A stretch of DNA of 19,661 nucleotides, taken from the NCBI GenBank assembly GCA_009391605.1, contig VFGQ01000039.1, positions 1-19,661 of the forward strand, written 5' to 3'. The stretch is from SAR202 cluster bacterium (lineage in GTDB: Bacteria > Chloroflexota > Dehalococcoidia > SAR202 > GCA-002694895). Positions 1-7,829 of this stretch are shown piece by piece; within the stretch, counting starts at the first letter, position 1, and each line of letters opens with the position of its first letter. Both the position numbers and the translations under genes were made by a program. Below the pieces are notes generated by a model that saw only the letters and a program-made list of their open reading frames with translations, had not been told where the DNA came from and searched no databases.

Positions 1-75
1 AATTATGAAATTCTTGAAAATATCGGTTTCGATAAGAAAGAAGTAGATCAATTGATAAAAGATAAAATAATTTAA
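1..75 (+). CDS. 3' end of a CDS, possibly CaiB/BaiF CoA-transferase
   Basis: The first 24 codons form an open frame ending in TAA at 73-75; the start lies outside the window. The visible tail (NYEILENIGFDKKEVDQLI, then KDKII) resembles the usual last helix of CaiB/BaiF (family III) CoA-transferases, which typically ends in a pattern like 'E-L-G-x-(S/D)-x-E-E-I-x-x-L' followed by a short basic/hydrophobic end. That is a family resemblance recalled from memory over a very short stretch, so the product call is weak. That this is the end of a real gene is better supported, because the next gene starts 23 bases on in the same direction. Confidence 0.5.
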   Translation, partial: NYEILENIGFDKKEVDQLIKDKII

Positions 76-98
76 GTTATATAATTTAAATCTTTAAA

Positions 99-998
99 AT
101 GAACAGTGAAATAATGGGTAATATAAAATATGGATTAAATTCAAATGTGTCTACATTGAAAACTGTTTTACTTAAGGATCCTAAAGCAGCTTTCAAATCT
201 CAGAAAACAATTGACTTACAATGGCAAAATTTAAATTTTATTGAAAAACCAGATTACAAAAAGTCAATAATTCAATATGGAAAATTTGTTGATATATTAA
301 ATGATAATCATGTTGAGGTTTTATTTATACCTGAAGATGAGAAAACATCTTTGGATTCTATTTATACTCATGACCCGATGTTTATGACTCCCAATGGTGC
401 AGTGATAGGAAATATGGGCAAAAAACAACGAAAACCTGAAACAATAATGATGAAAAGTTGTTTAGATGAAATGGGTATTCCTATATTTGGTGAAATTGAT
501 AATGGAGGTACTCTCGAAGGTGGAGATGCTATTTGGATTAACGATAAAACTGTAGCTGTTGGTTTAACTTATAGAACAAACAATGAAGGTATAAATCAAT
601 TAAGAAAAATTTTATCTACAATCTCAGTTGAACTTATTTGTGTAGATTTACCTCATTGGAATGGTCCGGTTGATGTTTTACATTTAATGTCTTTAATAAG
701 TCCCTTAAAAGAAGATTTGTTTTTGATTTATGAAAAGTTATTACCAGTTGGTTTCCTGAAATTTTTAAATAAAATAGCAATCAAAACAATATCTATTGCT
801 GATGAAGATTATGATACCTTGGGTTGTAATGTTTTGCCTTTATCAACAACCAAGTGCTTGATTACAAATGGCAATGATAGAACTACTAAAATTATAGAAG
901 ATAATGGAATTGAAGTAATAGAATTTCAGGCAAGTGAAATATGCTATAAGGGGTCCGGTGGCCCTACTTGCTTAACAAGACCGCTATACAGAGATTAA
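99..998 (+). CDS. Dimethylargininase / arginine deiminase-fold hydrolase (DDAH-like)
   Basis: Predicted cytosolic hydrolase of the guanidino-group modifying (amidinotransferase/arginine deiminase) superfamily, most like N,N-dimethylarginine dimethylaminohydrolase, which releases citrulline and dimethylamine. At 299 residues it fits DDAH (about 255-285) and not arginine deiminase (about 400). Visible residues: HDPMFM with Asp92, TLEGGD with Glu140 and Asp143, catalytic His195 in 'VLHLMS', and nucleophile Cys291 in 'GGPTCLTRPL'. The His is followed by Leu-Met, as in DDAH (His-Leu-Lys), rather than His-Leu-Asp as in arginine deiminase. The start is the first ATG of the frame; a second ATG lies five codons on (114) and neither has a clear Shine-Dalgarno. 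A TATAAT at 80-85 could be its -10 box, giving a very short leader. Its TAA abuts the stop of the convergent amidase gene. The exact substrate cannot be fixed from sequence. Confidence 0.85.
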   Translation: MNSEIMGNIKYGLNSNVSTLKTVLLKDPKAAFKSQKTIDLQWQNLNFIEKPDYKKSIIQYGKFVDILNDNHVEVLFIPEDEKTSLDSIYTHDPMFMTPNGAVIGNMGKKQRKPETIMMKSCLDEMGIPIFGEIDNGGTLEGGDAIWINDKTVAVGLTYRTNNEGINQLRKILSTISVELICVDLPHWNGPVDVLHLMSLISPLKEDLFLIYEKLLPVGFLKFLNKIAIKTISIADEDYDTLGCNVLPLSTTKCLITNGNDRTTKIIEDNGIEVIEFQASEICYKGSGGPTCLTRPLYRD

Positions 999-2402
999 TT
1001 AACTTTTAGGATCTATAGGTGTTTTTATAGCATTAGTATTATTTTTTTCAAATGATTGACTATATGAAAGTAGGTCGTATTCATTATTACATTCTGTAAT
1101 AAGTTGTATACCTATTGGTAATCCATCATCAGTAAATGAAGCTGGCAAAGATACGCAAGGAGAAGAAGTTAATGTTATTGAATGTGTGTAATATAGCCAA
1201 TTTATATAATCAGCCATTTTAACTCCTTCAACTTCTTCCATATATCTGATCTCAACATCAAATGGAGGAACCATCACTGTTGGGCAAACTAGTAGATCGT
1301 ATTTATTAAAAAATTCGGCAGTATTGTTAAAAAGTTTAGCTCTTAATAATTCAGCTTCAGCAACTTCAGCGCCAGTTAATTTTAATCCTGTTTCTATGTT
1401 CCAGATAATTTCGGGTTTAAGGTTTGCCCTGTGATTTTTCAATCTTTCAGCTTGTGCTGCAAATTTTAATGATCTCAAAACTCTTATTATATGATGAGCA
1501 TCGCTTAAATCAATACAGTCTTCTATTAATTCTGATCCCATTGATTCAAAAACTTTTAATGACTTTTCCATGCTGGCTCTTACACGTGGGTCTAAAGGTT
1601 CTCCTCCCAAATCAAAAGAATATGCAACTTTTTTTGGTATTTTAGATTCTTTTACAGCATTTAAATAATCAGGAGTTTGTTTTTTACTGTAAGGATCAAA
1701 TTCATAGTATCCAGTCATAGCATTTAACATTAGTGCTGTGTCTTCAATATTCCTAGCCATTGGACCAGAAACTGATATTGAATCAAAAGGAGAATTACCT
1801 GGCCCAGTTGGAACAGTACCTGGAGATGGCCTGAATCCAACAACTGAGCAAAAGCTACCAGGTATTCTTAAACTTCCACCAGTATCACTTCCTGAAGCCA
1901 GCCACACTTCTCCGCTGACTAAAGATGAAGCTGCCCCACCAGATGATCCTCCCACAGTTTTTTTAGTGTTCCATGGGCTTAATGATGCTCCAAATACATC
2001 ATTAAAAGTATTTGCTCCTGCTCCAAATTCTGGGGTATTTGATTTCCCCACAACTATTCCGCCGTTTTTTTCTAATCTTTGTACTAAAATATCTGATTTT
2101 GTAGGTATATGATCTTTGAAAAGAGGAGATCCCCATGTAGTTCTGACTCCTTCAACTTCAACAAGATCTTTAATAGATAAAGGAATTCCTTGTAGATATG
2201 GTTTTTCCGATTCAGTTTTTGATTCTATTTCTTTTGCATGCGACATAGCTCTTTCAGGACATACTGTTGGCATCGCATTAATTATGGGATCAACTTCTTT
2301 AATTCTTTCGAGGCTTATTTCCACTAATTCTGTTGGCTTTACTTCTTTATTGATTAGTTTATTTCTAATTTCTGTGGCAGAGTTTTTTATAAGTTCGTGC
2401 AT
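999..2402 (-). CDS. Amidase signature family amidohydrolase
   Basis: Amidase of the amidase signature (AS) family, related to GatA and fatty-acid amide hydrolase; it hydrolyses a C-N amide bond. At 467 residues the length is typical. The Ser-cisSer-Lys triad is visible: Lys78 in 'PLSIKDL', Ser153 in 'GGSSGG' and nucleophile Ser177 in 'SDTGGSLRIP'. The 75- and 24-residue spacings match those I recall for FAAH (Lys142, Ser217, Ser241). It is unlikely to be GatA because no gatB or gatC is nearby, so a free-standing amidase of unknown substrate is more likely. The start ATG has a good Shine-Dalgarno (AAGGAT, 6 bases upstream). It lies 40 bases after an MFS gene on the same strand and is probably cotranscribed with it. 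Confidence 0.93.
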   Translation of the reverse strand: MHELIKNSATEIRNKLINKEVKPTELVEISLERIKEVDPIINAMPTVCPERAMSHAKEIESKTESEKPYLQGIPLSIKDLVEVEGVRTTWGSPLFKDHIPTKSDILVQRLEKNGGIVVGKSNTPEFGAGANTFNDVFGASLSPWNTKKTVGGSSGGAASSLVSGEVWLASGSDTGGSLRIPGSFCSVVGFRPSPGTVPTGPGNSPFDSISVSGPMARNIEDTALMLNAMTGYYEFDPYSKKQTPDYLNAVKESKIPKKVAYSFDLGGEPLDPRVRASMEKSLKVFESMGSELIEDCIDLSDAHHIIRVLRSLKFAAQAERLKNHRANLKPEIIWNIETGLKLTGAEVAEAELLRAKLFNNTAEFFNKYDLLVCPTVMVPPFDVEIRYMEEVEGVKMADYINWLYYTHSITLTSSPCVSLPASFTDDGLPIGIQLITECNNEYDLLSYSQSFEKNNTNAIKTPIDPKS

Positions 2403-2442
2403 ATTAAATCCTTTATAAAATTCGATATTTTTAATTATGGCA

Positions 2443-3639
2443 TTATTTAGTTTCTTTTGCTATTAATCTGGTAATCGGTGTTATGGTAAGCAAGATTATT
2501 CCTGATATAAATATAAATAAAATGATCCCAAATTGCTGAGATAGATATCCGGATAATACCCCTGTTAATGATGATATTCCCCAAGTAAAAGTTTGTATGG
2601 ATATTACTTTACCTCTCATATTATCCGGGACAGAAGTTTGAATTAGAGTTGTTATTGCTGATTCAGATGCAGCTGCAAGTGAGAATAATATAGCAAATAA
2701 TATTATTCCAACAATAAAGTTTGGAGAAAATGCAAAAAGTATTAAAGTTATCGCACCACCTGCAATACTAACAGTTAATAATTTGCTTATATTAATGCTT
2801 TTTAAGCTAGCGACAGTAAAACTTGCTATAGCCATACCGAAGCCAGCCGAAGATAATAGAATGCCGAATCCTGTTGGTCCTGTATTGAAAATATCTTTAG
2901 CTATTACCGGAGAAAGTGTTTCTAATCCAAAGATTAAAATCGCAATTGAAAGCATTATAATAAAAAGGTATTTTATGATATTTAAATTAAATATATATTT
3001 TATTGATTTAATGATTTGAAGATCTTTTGATTGATCATATTTTTGCCCTTTATTTATGAGCGGTAACATTAATAAATTATGTAAAAGATAAGCTACAAAA
3101 GAAAAATATAACGTAAAAGATAAAGATATTTTATCTATTAATAATCCTGCTAAAGCTGGTGCAAATGTACCTACAAAGGTCATTACTCCAAAATCTAGAG
3201 CAGTTGCTGGTAACAATAATTTAGTGCCCGAAAGTTCTTTTACAAAACCTATTCTACTGGGTACATAAATAGCAGCTAAGATTCCATTTAGGAACATTAA
3301 AATAATTAAAGTTAGTTCATCAATTTTATTGATTTGAATGAGTACCCCGATCAAAAGAATTATTAAACTTTCCATGAATTTGCTGATTATTATTATTTTT
3401 GGTTTTGAATATCTGTCTGCTAATATTCCTCCAAAGAAAGACAGCAGTGACATAGAGACTCCAGTTGCTGCAGCTAAAGTGCCTACAAATAAAGGAGAAT
3501 CAGTAAGTTCATATGATAACCACCCTATGGCAGTGAGTCTGCACATGAATCCAATTTCATTTATACTATTTGCACCAAGGTAAATTTTGAAATTTCTTAT
3601 TTTTAATAATTTGAATATTGGCATAGTAAATTTAATCAA
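2443..3639 (-). CDS. MFS transporter (MFS_3/TetA-like exporter)
   Basis: Integral membrane protein of the major facilitator superfamily, 398 residues, with about 12 hydrophobic segments and a central hydrophilic loop near residues 195-210. The loop between segments 2 and 3 carries the MFS motif A variant 'GGILADRYSKPK' (about residues 70-81), and 'YVPSRIGFVKEL' follows segment 4. These are typical of the drug/siderophore exporter-like MFS_3 group; the substrate is not predictable. It is a paralogue of the protein at 6061-7296 (shared pattern 'YEL(T)-S', 'GG-L(A/S)DR', 'PSR--F--EL'). No Shine-Dalgarno precedes the ATG at 3639; an internal ATG five codons later (3624) is an alternative start. 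It probably heads a two-gene operon with the amidase. Confidence 0.9.
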   Translation of the reverse strand: MIKFTMPIFKLLKIRNFKIYLGANSINEIGFMCRLTAIGWLSYELTDSPLFVGTLAAATGVSMSLLSFFGGILADRYSKPKIIIISKFMESLIILLIGVLIQINKIDELTLIILMFLNGILAAIYVPSRIGFVKELSGTKLLLPATALDFGVMTFVGTFAPALAGLLIDKISLSFTLYFSFVAYLLHNLLMLPLINKGQKYDQSKDLQIIKSIKYIFNLNIIKYLFIIMLSIAILIFGLETLSPVIAKDIFNTGPTGFGILLSSAGFGMAIASFTVASLKSINISKLLTVSIAGGAITLILFAFSPNFIVGIILFAILFSLAAASESAITTLIQTSVPDNMRGKVISIQTFTWGISSLTGVLSGYLSQQFGIILFIFISGIILLTITPITRLIAKETK

Positions 3640-3659
3640 TAATTCTGATATAATATAAT
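3631..3659 (+). promoter_or_regulatory. Candidate sigma70-type promoter of the propeller gene
   Basis: TTTAAT (3631-3636), a 17-base spacer, then TATAAT (3654-3659), about 24 bases before the ATG at 3684. The -10 is doubled: an overlapping TATAAT also sits at 3649-3654. The -35 is a weak match. It lies in the 44-base divergent gap and overlaps the start of the MFS gene on the other strand. Confidence 0.4.
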
Positions 3660-3683
3660 CCGCAATTCATTCTATATTCATAA

Positions 3684-5039
3684 ATGCAGAAACTGAAACC
3701 TTTTTTAACTTTTGTTTATAATAAAATCTTTAAAAGCCAATTTTTTATATATTGGGTCTTAGCTATTACAATAGTTTTAGTGATTATTTTCAATGTTAAT
3801 GTAAAATTTCTTTCTGAAGGTGGAAAACTAGCCCCAGACAAGGGTGAATTTGGAGATAAAGGAATTGTAGGAGAACTCGAAACTATAATTACCAGTGATA
3901 ACAAATATCAAGGGATAGAAGGCGATGTATCTAGTGAAAATTATTCTAAGAATAAAAATGTATTTATTTCTGAATTAGATAATGATGGTTTGGTAGGTTA
4001 TGCAAATTCAATTGGGTTAAGTAAGGAAGGATTCCCAATTGTAAGTTATCATCATTTGAATGCAGGAGATTTGAAATTAGCATATTGTGAAAATTTGGAT
4101 TGCTCTTCAGCGAAAATCCATTTATTAGATTGGGCAGGTGATTTTGGGTATTTTACTGATCTTGTTGTTTCCAAAAGTGGCAAAGTTTATATTAGTTATT
4201 TAGATAGAAAAAATGGTGATTTAAGAGTTATAAGATGTCTTGATTATAAATGTGGCAGGGCACAGATTAATGTTATCGATAAAGGGACAGGTAAGGCTGG
4301 ATATGTTGGTGAATATAATTCAATAGATTTAACAAAACAAGGATATCCTGTAATTGGATATTTTGATAATAATTTGAATAATTTAAAATTAGCTGTTTGT
4401 GAAGATGCTGACTGTAATATGTCTGTTATTAAAGAGGTTGATACAGAAGGCATGGTAGGCGAATACGTAGATCTTAGTTTGGACAACAATACAGATATGC
4501 CTATTGTGGTCTATCAAGACAGAACAAATATGCAGGTAAAATTAATTCAATGCCTAGATCTGTATTGTGAGAATTATGAATCATCAATTATTGATAACGT
4601 TGCAAAAAGAGGCGGCGACATTTCTATATTTCAAGATACGTCAAATACTTTGTATATAAGTTATTATGATTTTAATCTTAATTATTTAAAATTGGCGATT
4701 TGTAAAGATAGTAACTGTAAAGAAAACAAAACTATTATTAAATTAATTGAGGCTAAAATATTGCCAGGTCTTTTTTATAGCTGGAATTCATTAATAGTAA
4801 ATAATTCAGGTAATGCATTGATAAGTTTTTATGATATGAATACTCAGAATTTTGGAATAGTTTATTGTGATGATGATTTTTGCAAAGATAAAGAAATAAT
4901 AAATATTGATAAAATTGGAAGTATAGGAACATATGCATCGATGATAAGTGATTCAAATGGCAGGATATTTATATCTTATTATGATTCAAGTCGTGGATCA
5001 CTCAAAGTTGCGCAATGTGAAAACAATAAATGTAATTAA
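3684..5039 (+). CDS. Membrane-anchored predicted seven-bladed beta-propeller with Cys-x4-Cys repeats
   Basis: 451 residues, family not recognised by name. Residues about 20-38 form one uncleaved-looking hydrophobic helix after a basic N-terminus, so the protein is probably anchored with the rest outside the membrane. A Gly/Asp/Glu-rich linker follows to about residue 90. Seven repeats of 50-55 residues come next, each built as 'G-x-I-S-Y-Y-D-x5-L-K-x-A-x-C-x4-C-x5-I-x-x-I-D'. The Cys pairs are 135/140, 185/190, 239/244, 290/295, 340/345, 395/400 and 445/450. The chain ends one residue after the last Cys. The strand 'NVFISELD' at 92-99 matches the strand that follows each Cys pair, so it may close the ring with blade seven (velcro closure). 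Each Cys pair may be a disulfide or may bind metal; this is inference. It stands alone, divergent from an MFS gene, and its stop overlaps that of the HAD gene. Confidence 0.8.
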   Translation: MQKLKPFLTFVYNKIFKSQFFIYWVLAITIVLVIIFNVNVKFLSEGGKLAPDKGEFGDKGIVGELETIITSDNKYQGIEGDVSSENYSKNKNVFISELDNDGLVGYANSIGLSKEGFPIVSYHHLNAGDLKLAYCENLDCSSAKIHLLDWAGDFGYFTDLVVSKSGKVYISYLDRKNGDLRVIRCLDYKCGRAQINVIDKGTGKAGYVGEYNSIDLTKQGYPVIGYFDNNLNNLKLAVCEDADCNMSVIKEVDTEGMVGEYVDLSLDNNTDMPIVVYQDRTNMQVKLIQCLDLYCENYESSIIDNVAKRGGDISIFQDTSNTLYISYYDFNLNYLKLAICKDSNCKENKTIIKLIEAKILPGLFYSWNSLIVNNSGNALISFYDMNTQNFGIVYCDDDFCKDKEIINIDKIGSIGTYASMISDSNGRIFISYYDSSRGSLKVAQCENNKCN

Positions 5040-5950
5040 TTTATATGTTTCGGGCTCTGAATTGCTCCCTGGTTTTTAATGTCATTTAAACTTTTTGTGA
5101 TTTTATCTGATATATTCTCTACCATTTTAAAAAGTGCTAAATATAACTGACTTCCTTTTGAATAATCTGCAGGACACATCACATCTGCTCTTTTAGATTC
5201 TACTACTAATCTGTAGCATTCGTTAAATGCTTTAGTATCTTTGGATTCATATACTGCAATGGTTTTTCCACCATTTTGCATTACTAAAGAAAAACACGGG
5301 ACATCAGTGGGGCCGTCTCCAACATAAATCATATTATTAAACGGGACAGGTCTGATGTTTTGTGGCATATAATCATTTACTTTTAAACTATCTTTATTAT
5401 CAAGTAATCCTTTGTTTATTAAAAAGAGTTTTTGTGTTTTAGTAGTATAAGATATAGTTTCTTTAGGGAAACTGATATTCCCTTGTTTGTTTTCTGCAAA
5501 AGTGCATCCCCATAATTTTTTCAATTTATTAAATACTGAAGATCCTGCAATCATTTCTTCAAAACCCGAGCTTATAACATAAAAAGCAATTTCGGGATTT
5601 AGATGAGAATCTTTTGTGGATTTACTTTTTATCATGGCTTTTAAATCATCCATAATATTTGGGAATCCATTATGGAATTCCAGGTTTTTACCTAGATATT
5701 TTAGGTCTTTATTTGATAGTTTTGGAATTTTCCCTGATTCAATATAGTTTAATAAATTTTTTATATAAGCATGTTCGTTATCATAACCTTGTAATTTTAG
5801 CTTTTCAGTTTCAATCCAGAAAGTTTTTTCATTGATTTTATATTTATCAAATATAAGAGATTGCATGTATTTTGGTGTTAAAGTTATATCAAAATCAAAA
5901 ATAACTGCAATTTCTGTCTGAGGTAAAAATGTCATAGAATCTTTGTTCAT
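5036..5950 (-). CDS. HAD-superfamily phosphatase (phosphoserine phosphatase-like)
   Basis: Soluble phosphatase of the haloacid dehalogenase superfamily, 304 residues. Motif I is 'VIFDFDITLTP' with nucleophile Asp19 and acid/base Asp21; motif II is 'YVISSGF' with Ser127 or Ser128; motif III is probably Lys171 or Lys174 in 'TTKTQK'; motif IV is 'YVGDGPTDVP' with Asp212 and Asp216. The helical insert between motifs I and II (about residues 30-115) is a C1-type cap, as in the phosphoserine phosphatase group. It is longer than typical PSP (about 210-230 residues) and has a C-terminal extension from about residue 240, so it is not confidently SerB and the substrate is unknown. The first ATG lacks a Shine-Dalgarno; Met6 is an alternative start. 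Its TAA shares a TTAA with the stop of the convergent propeller gene. Confidence 0.88.
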   Translation of the reverse strand: MNKDSMTFLPQTEIAVIFDFDITLTPKYMQSLIFDKYKINEKTFWIETEKLKLQGYDNEHAYIKNLLNYIESGKIPKLSNKDLKYLGKNLEFHNGFPNIMDDLKAMIKSKSTKDSHLNPEIAFYVISSGFEEMIAGSSVFNKLKKLWGCTFAENKQGNISFPKETISYTTKTQKLFLINKGLLDNKDSLKVNDYMPQNIRPVPFNNMIYVGDGPTDVPCFSLVMQNGGKTIAVYESKDTKAFNECYRLVVESKRADVMCPADYSKGSQLYLALFKMVENISDKITKSLNDIKNQGAIQSPKHIN

Positions 5951-5977
5951 TATGATTGCTGTATTATTATTGTTTTA

Positions 5978-6007
5978 ATTATATTGTTTTACATAAATAT
6001 TTGCTAA
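5978..6007 (-). promoter_or_regulatory. Candidate promoter of the HAD phosphatase gene
   Basis: On the minus strand, TTAGCA (6002-6007) is followed by an 18-base spacer and a perfect TATAAT (5978-5983), about 27 bases before the ATG at 5950. The -35 matches consensus at four of six positions. The region is very AT-rich, so chance matches are common. Confidence 0.35.
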
Positions 6008-6060
6008 TTATTGCTTCAAATATAGTTCTATATTTTCAATTTATAGTTTAGAGTTTTTAA

Positions 6061-7296
6061 ATGTTCAATTTTATGTCTAAAACTATTACACCTTTATATT
6101 TTAGAGGGTATCTATATTTATGGATAGGTATGGTAGCTGTGGGTGTAGCAACAATGATGCAAATGACAGCTAGAGGTTATTTGGCTTATGAATTGACTAA
6201 CTCTGCTTCTAAACTAACCTACGTTAACGTTGCGTTTGCTTTTCCAATGTTATCTTTGTCTTTATTTGGTGGAGCTTTATCAGATAGGTTAGATAAACAG
6301 AAAATTATACAGATAGGTCAATTTTCCGCATCTTTTCTTGCTTTTATAATAGCTGCTTTAATTTTTTCAGATTATATAAATTGGGTACATCTCTTAACTG
6401 TATCTTTTGTACAGGGAGGTATATGGGCATTTATGGTTCCTTCAAGGCATTCTTTTATCGCTGAATTAGTACCTGGGAAGAATTTAAATTCAGCTATAGC
6501 TTTAAATTCTGCTGGATTTAATGTTTCAAATTTAATAGCTCCAGCTGTAGCAGGATTAATTTACGGATTAGCAGGTCCGGGTTATGTTTATACTATTATT
6601 GGAGGACTGGCTTTGATAGGTGTTTTTTTTACTTTTATAATTAAACCCGAAATGAGGCAAAGTAATGACATCCCAGATAATAGTCAATCAGAAAAGAAAG
6701 AAATTCTTTCAGAAATAAAGATTGGACTAATATATATATATAATGAAAAATTATTATTCTCATTATTAATAGCATCATTAATATTTAGTTTACTCGCTGA
6801 ACCTTTTAGATTTTTGTTACCAATATTTGTTAAAGATATTTATTTGAAAGGGCCTGAAGCTATGGGGCTTCTTACAACTTTGATGGGATTTGGTTCAGTT
6901 ATAGCTTCTATAATAATTGCAGGAATTGATGCAAATAAGCGGGGATTAATTTGGATAATAGGAGGATTCATCACAGGTGGTTGTTTATTAACTTTAGCTA
7001 TTTCAGATTCGTATGTAATTTCTATGATAGTTATGGTTTTTATGGGCGCCTCGGATTCAATTAGGCGTACTTTATCTATGAGTATTATGATGGAAAAAAC
7101 TAGGCCGGATCTTAGAGGAAGAATTATGAGTATTTATATGCTTAACTGGGGATTGATCCCGCTAGGAGCTTTGCCTGCCGGAATTGTAGCTGATATTATT
7201 GGTGCTCAAAGTACTATAGGTATTTTATCAATTTTACTTGTAATTGCTAGTGCCTTAGTACTTATTACACAAAAAGAATTACGTACTGTAAATTAA
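6061..7296 (+). CDS. MFS transporter (MFS_3/TetA-like exporter)
   Basis: Major facilitator superfamily membrane protein, 411 residues, about 12 hydrophobic segments with a charged central loop at about 200-220 ('KPEMRQSNDIPDNSQSEKK'). MFS motif A between segments 2 and 3 reads 'GGALSDRLDKQK'; 'VPSRHSFIAELVPG' follows segment 4, and 'RGRIMSIYML' lies in the C-terminal half. The last motif is common in the MFS_3 exporter group. It is a paralogue of the MFS protein at 2443-3639. The start ATG has only a weak GAG ahead of it, and Met5 is also possible. Its stop codon overlaps the Shine-Dalgarno of the MazG-like gene, so the two are probably cotranscribed and translationally coupled. The substrate cannot be inferred. 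Confidence 0.9.
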   Translation: MFNFMSKTITPLYFRGYLYLWIGMVAVGVATMMQMTARGYLAYELTNSASKLTYVNVAFAFPMLSLSLFGGALSDRLDKQKIIQIGQFSASFLAFIIAALIFSDYINWVHLLTVSFVQGGIWAFMVPSRHSFIAELVPGKNLNSAIALNSAGFNVSNLIAPAVAGLIYGLAGPGYVYTIIGGLALIGVFFTFIIKPEMRQSNDIPDNSQSEKKEILSEIKIGLIYIYNEKLLFSLLIASLIFSLLAEPFRFLLPIFVKDIYLKGPEAMGLLTTLMGFGSVIASIIIAGIDANKRGLIWIIGGFITGGCLLTLAISDSYVISMIVMVFMGASDSIRRTLSMSIMMEKTRPDLRGRIMSIYMLNWGLIPLGALPAGIVADIIGAQSTIGILSILLVIASALVLITQKELRTVN

Positions 7297-7305
7297 GGAT
7301 ATAAA

Positions 7306-7629
7306 ATGGAAATTAAAGAATTAATAATAAAATCACATGAAATTGCCAAATCTAAAGGATGGTGGGATGAAGATAGAGGTATTCCTGAATTGATAGCTTT
7401 AATGCATAGCGAACTTAGTGAAGCTCTGGAGGAATATAGAGATGAAGAAAATTTAAATGTAAGATTTAAAGATAACAAACCTTTGGGTTTTACCGTAGAA
7501 CTTGCAGATGTGTTAATCAGAATATTTGATATGGCCGGAAAATACGAACTAGATTTAGATTATGCCTTAGAAGAAAAGATCAAATATAATTCAACAAGAA
7601 ATTACAGACATGGAAATAAAAAGGCATAA
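7306..7629 (+). CDS. MazG-like nucleotide pyrophosphohydrolase
   Basis: 107-residue all-alpha NTP pyrophosphohydrolase of the MazG/dUTPase-like superfamily, which cleaves nucleoside triphosphates to monophosphate and pyrophosphate, often as a house-cleaning enzyme. The metal-binding pattern ExxE...ExxD is complete: Glu36 and Glu39 in 'SELSEALEE', then Glu65 and Asp68 in 'VELADVLIR'. The C-terminal 'KIKYNSTRNYRHG' is the usual basic tail of the single-domain group. A Shine-Dalgarno AAGG at 7295-7298 lies on the stop codon of the upstream MFS gene, 7 bases before the ATG. This coupling could mean the exporter and the pyrophosphohydrolase handle related nucleotide or nucleoside compounds, but that is only inference. 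Confidence 0.9.
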   Translation: MEIKELIIKSHEIAKSKGWWDEDRGIPELIALMHSELSEALEEYRDEENLNVRFKDNKPLGFTVELADVLIRIFDMAGKYELDLDYALEEKIKYNSTRNYRHGNKKA

Positions 7630-7651
7630 TTGGCCTTAGTGCAAATATTAA

Positions 7652-7662
7652 TTGCCTATTTA
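7652..7662 (-). repeat. Inverted, near-identical copy of the operator-like repeat
   Basis: TTGCCTATTTA here is the reverse complement of TAAATAGGCCA with one mismatch in eleven. Two perfect direct copies of that word lie at 7796-7806 and 7818-7828. A third regulator site upstream, allowing looping, is possible; it may also be chance in AT-rich DNA. Confidence 0.35.
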
Positions 7663-7771
7663 TATGTCATAATTTTTAATATATGACCTATTACCTCTTC
7701 ATTAACTTTACAACCTAATTATTTAAATTACTCTCCTTATCTTTCTTCACGCACTTTTGAATTTTAATGTA

Positions 7772-7800
7772 TTGACTTGTGTAAATTTATATGCTTAAAT
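7772..7800 (+). promoter_or_regulatory. Predicted promoter of the HTH / small protein / crcB operon
   Basis: TTGACT (7772-7777), exactly 17 bases, then TTAAAT (7795-7800), with an extended -10 'TG' at 7792-7793. The -35 matches consensus at five of six positions. Expected transcription start is near 7807, giving a leader of about 23 bases to the ATG at 7830. The first operator-like repeat covers the -10 element. Confidence 0.55.
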
Positions 7801-7828
7801 AGGCCATATTAATACTATAAATAGGCCA
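7796..7828 (+). promoter_or_regulatory. Operator-like direct repeat, two copies of TAAATAGGCCA
   Basis: Two perfect 11-base copies, 7796-7806 and 7818-7828, start exactly 22 bases apart (about two helical turns), so bound proteins would lie on the same DNA face. The first overlaps the predicted -10 box and the second ends one base before the start codon of the HTH gene. This placement suits autorepression by that protein; the binding itself is inference. Confidence 0.55.
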
Positions 7829-7829
7829 A

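Larger units (their letters stand above)
7630..7829. other. Intergenic region, longest in the window
   Basis: 200 bases between the MazG-like gene and the HTH gene. It contains a small inverted repeat AAGGC...GCCTT across the MazG stop (7621-7637) that lacks a T-run, and a 6-base-pair inverted repeat GTCATA/TATGAC (7666-7671 with 7682-7687) with a 10-base loop. It also holds the promoter and operator-like repeats of the HTH gene listed separately. No coding frame and no recognisable structured RNA were seen. Confidence 0.6.

Noticed and set aside
1738..2112. 124-residue open frame on the plus strand opposite the amidase gene
   Set aside because: It is antisense to a confidently identified amidase with its catalytic triad intact and has a shadow-like, Pro/Ser-rich composition.
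7621..7637. Hairpin AAGGC/GCCTT at the MazG stop as a Rho-independent terminator
   Set aside because: The stem is only five pairs and no T-run follows it.
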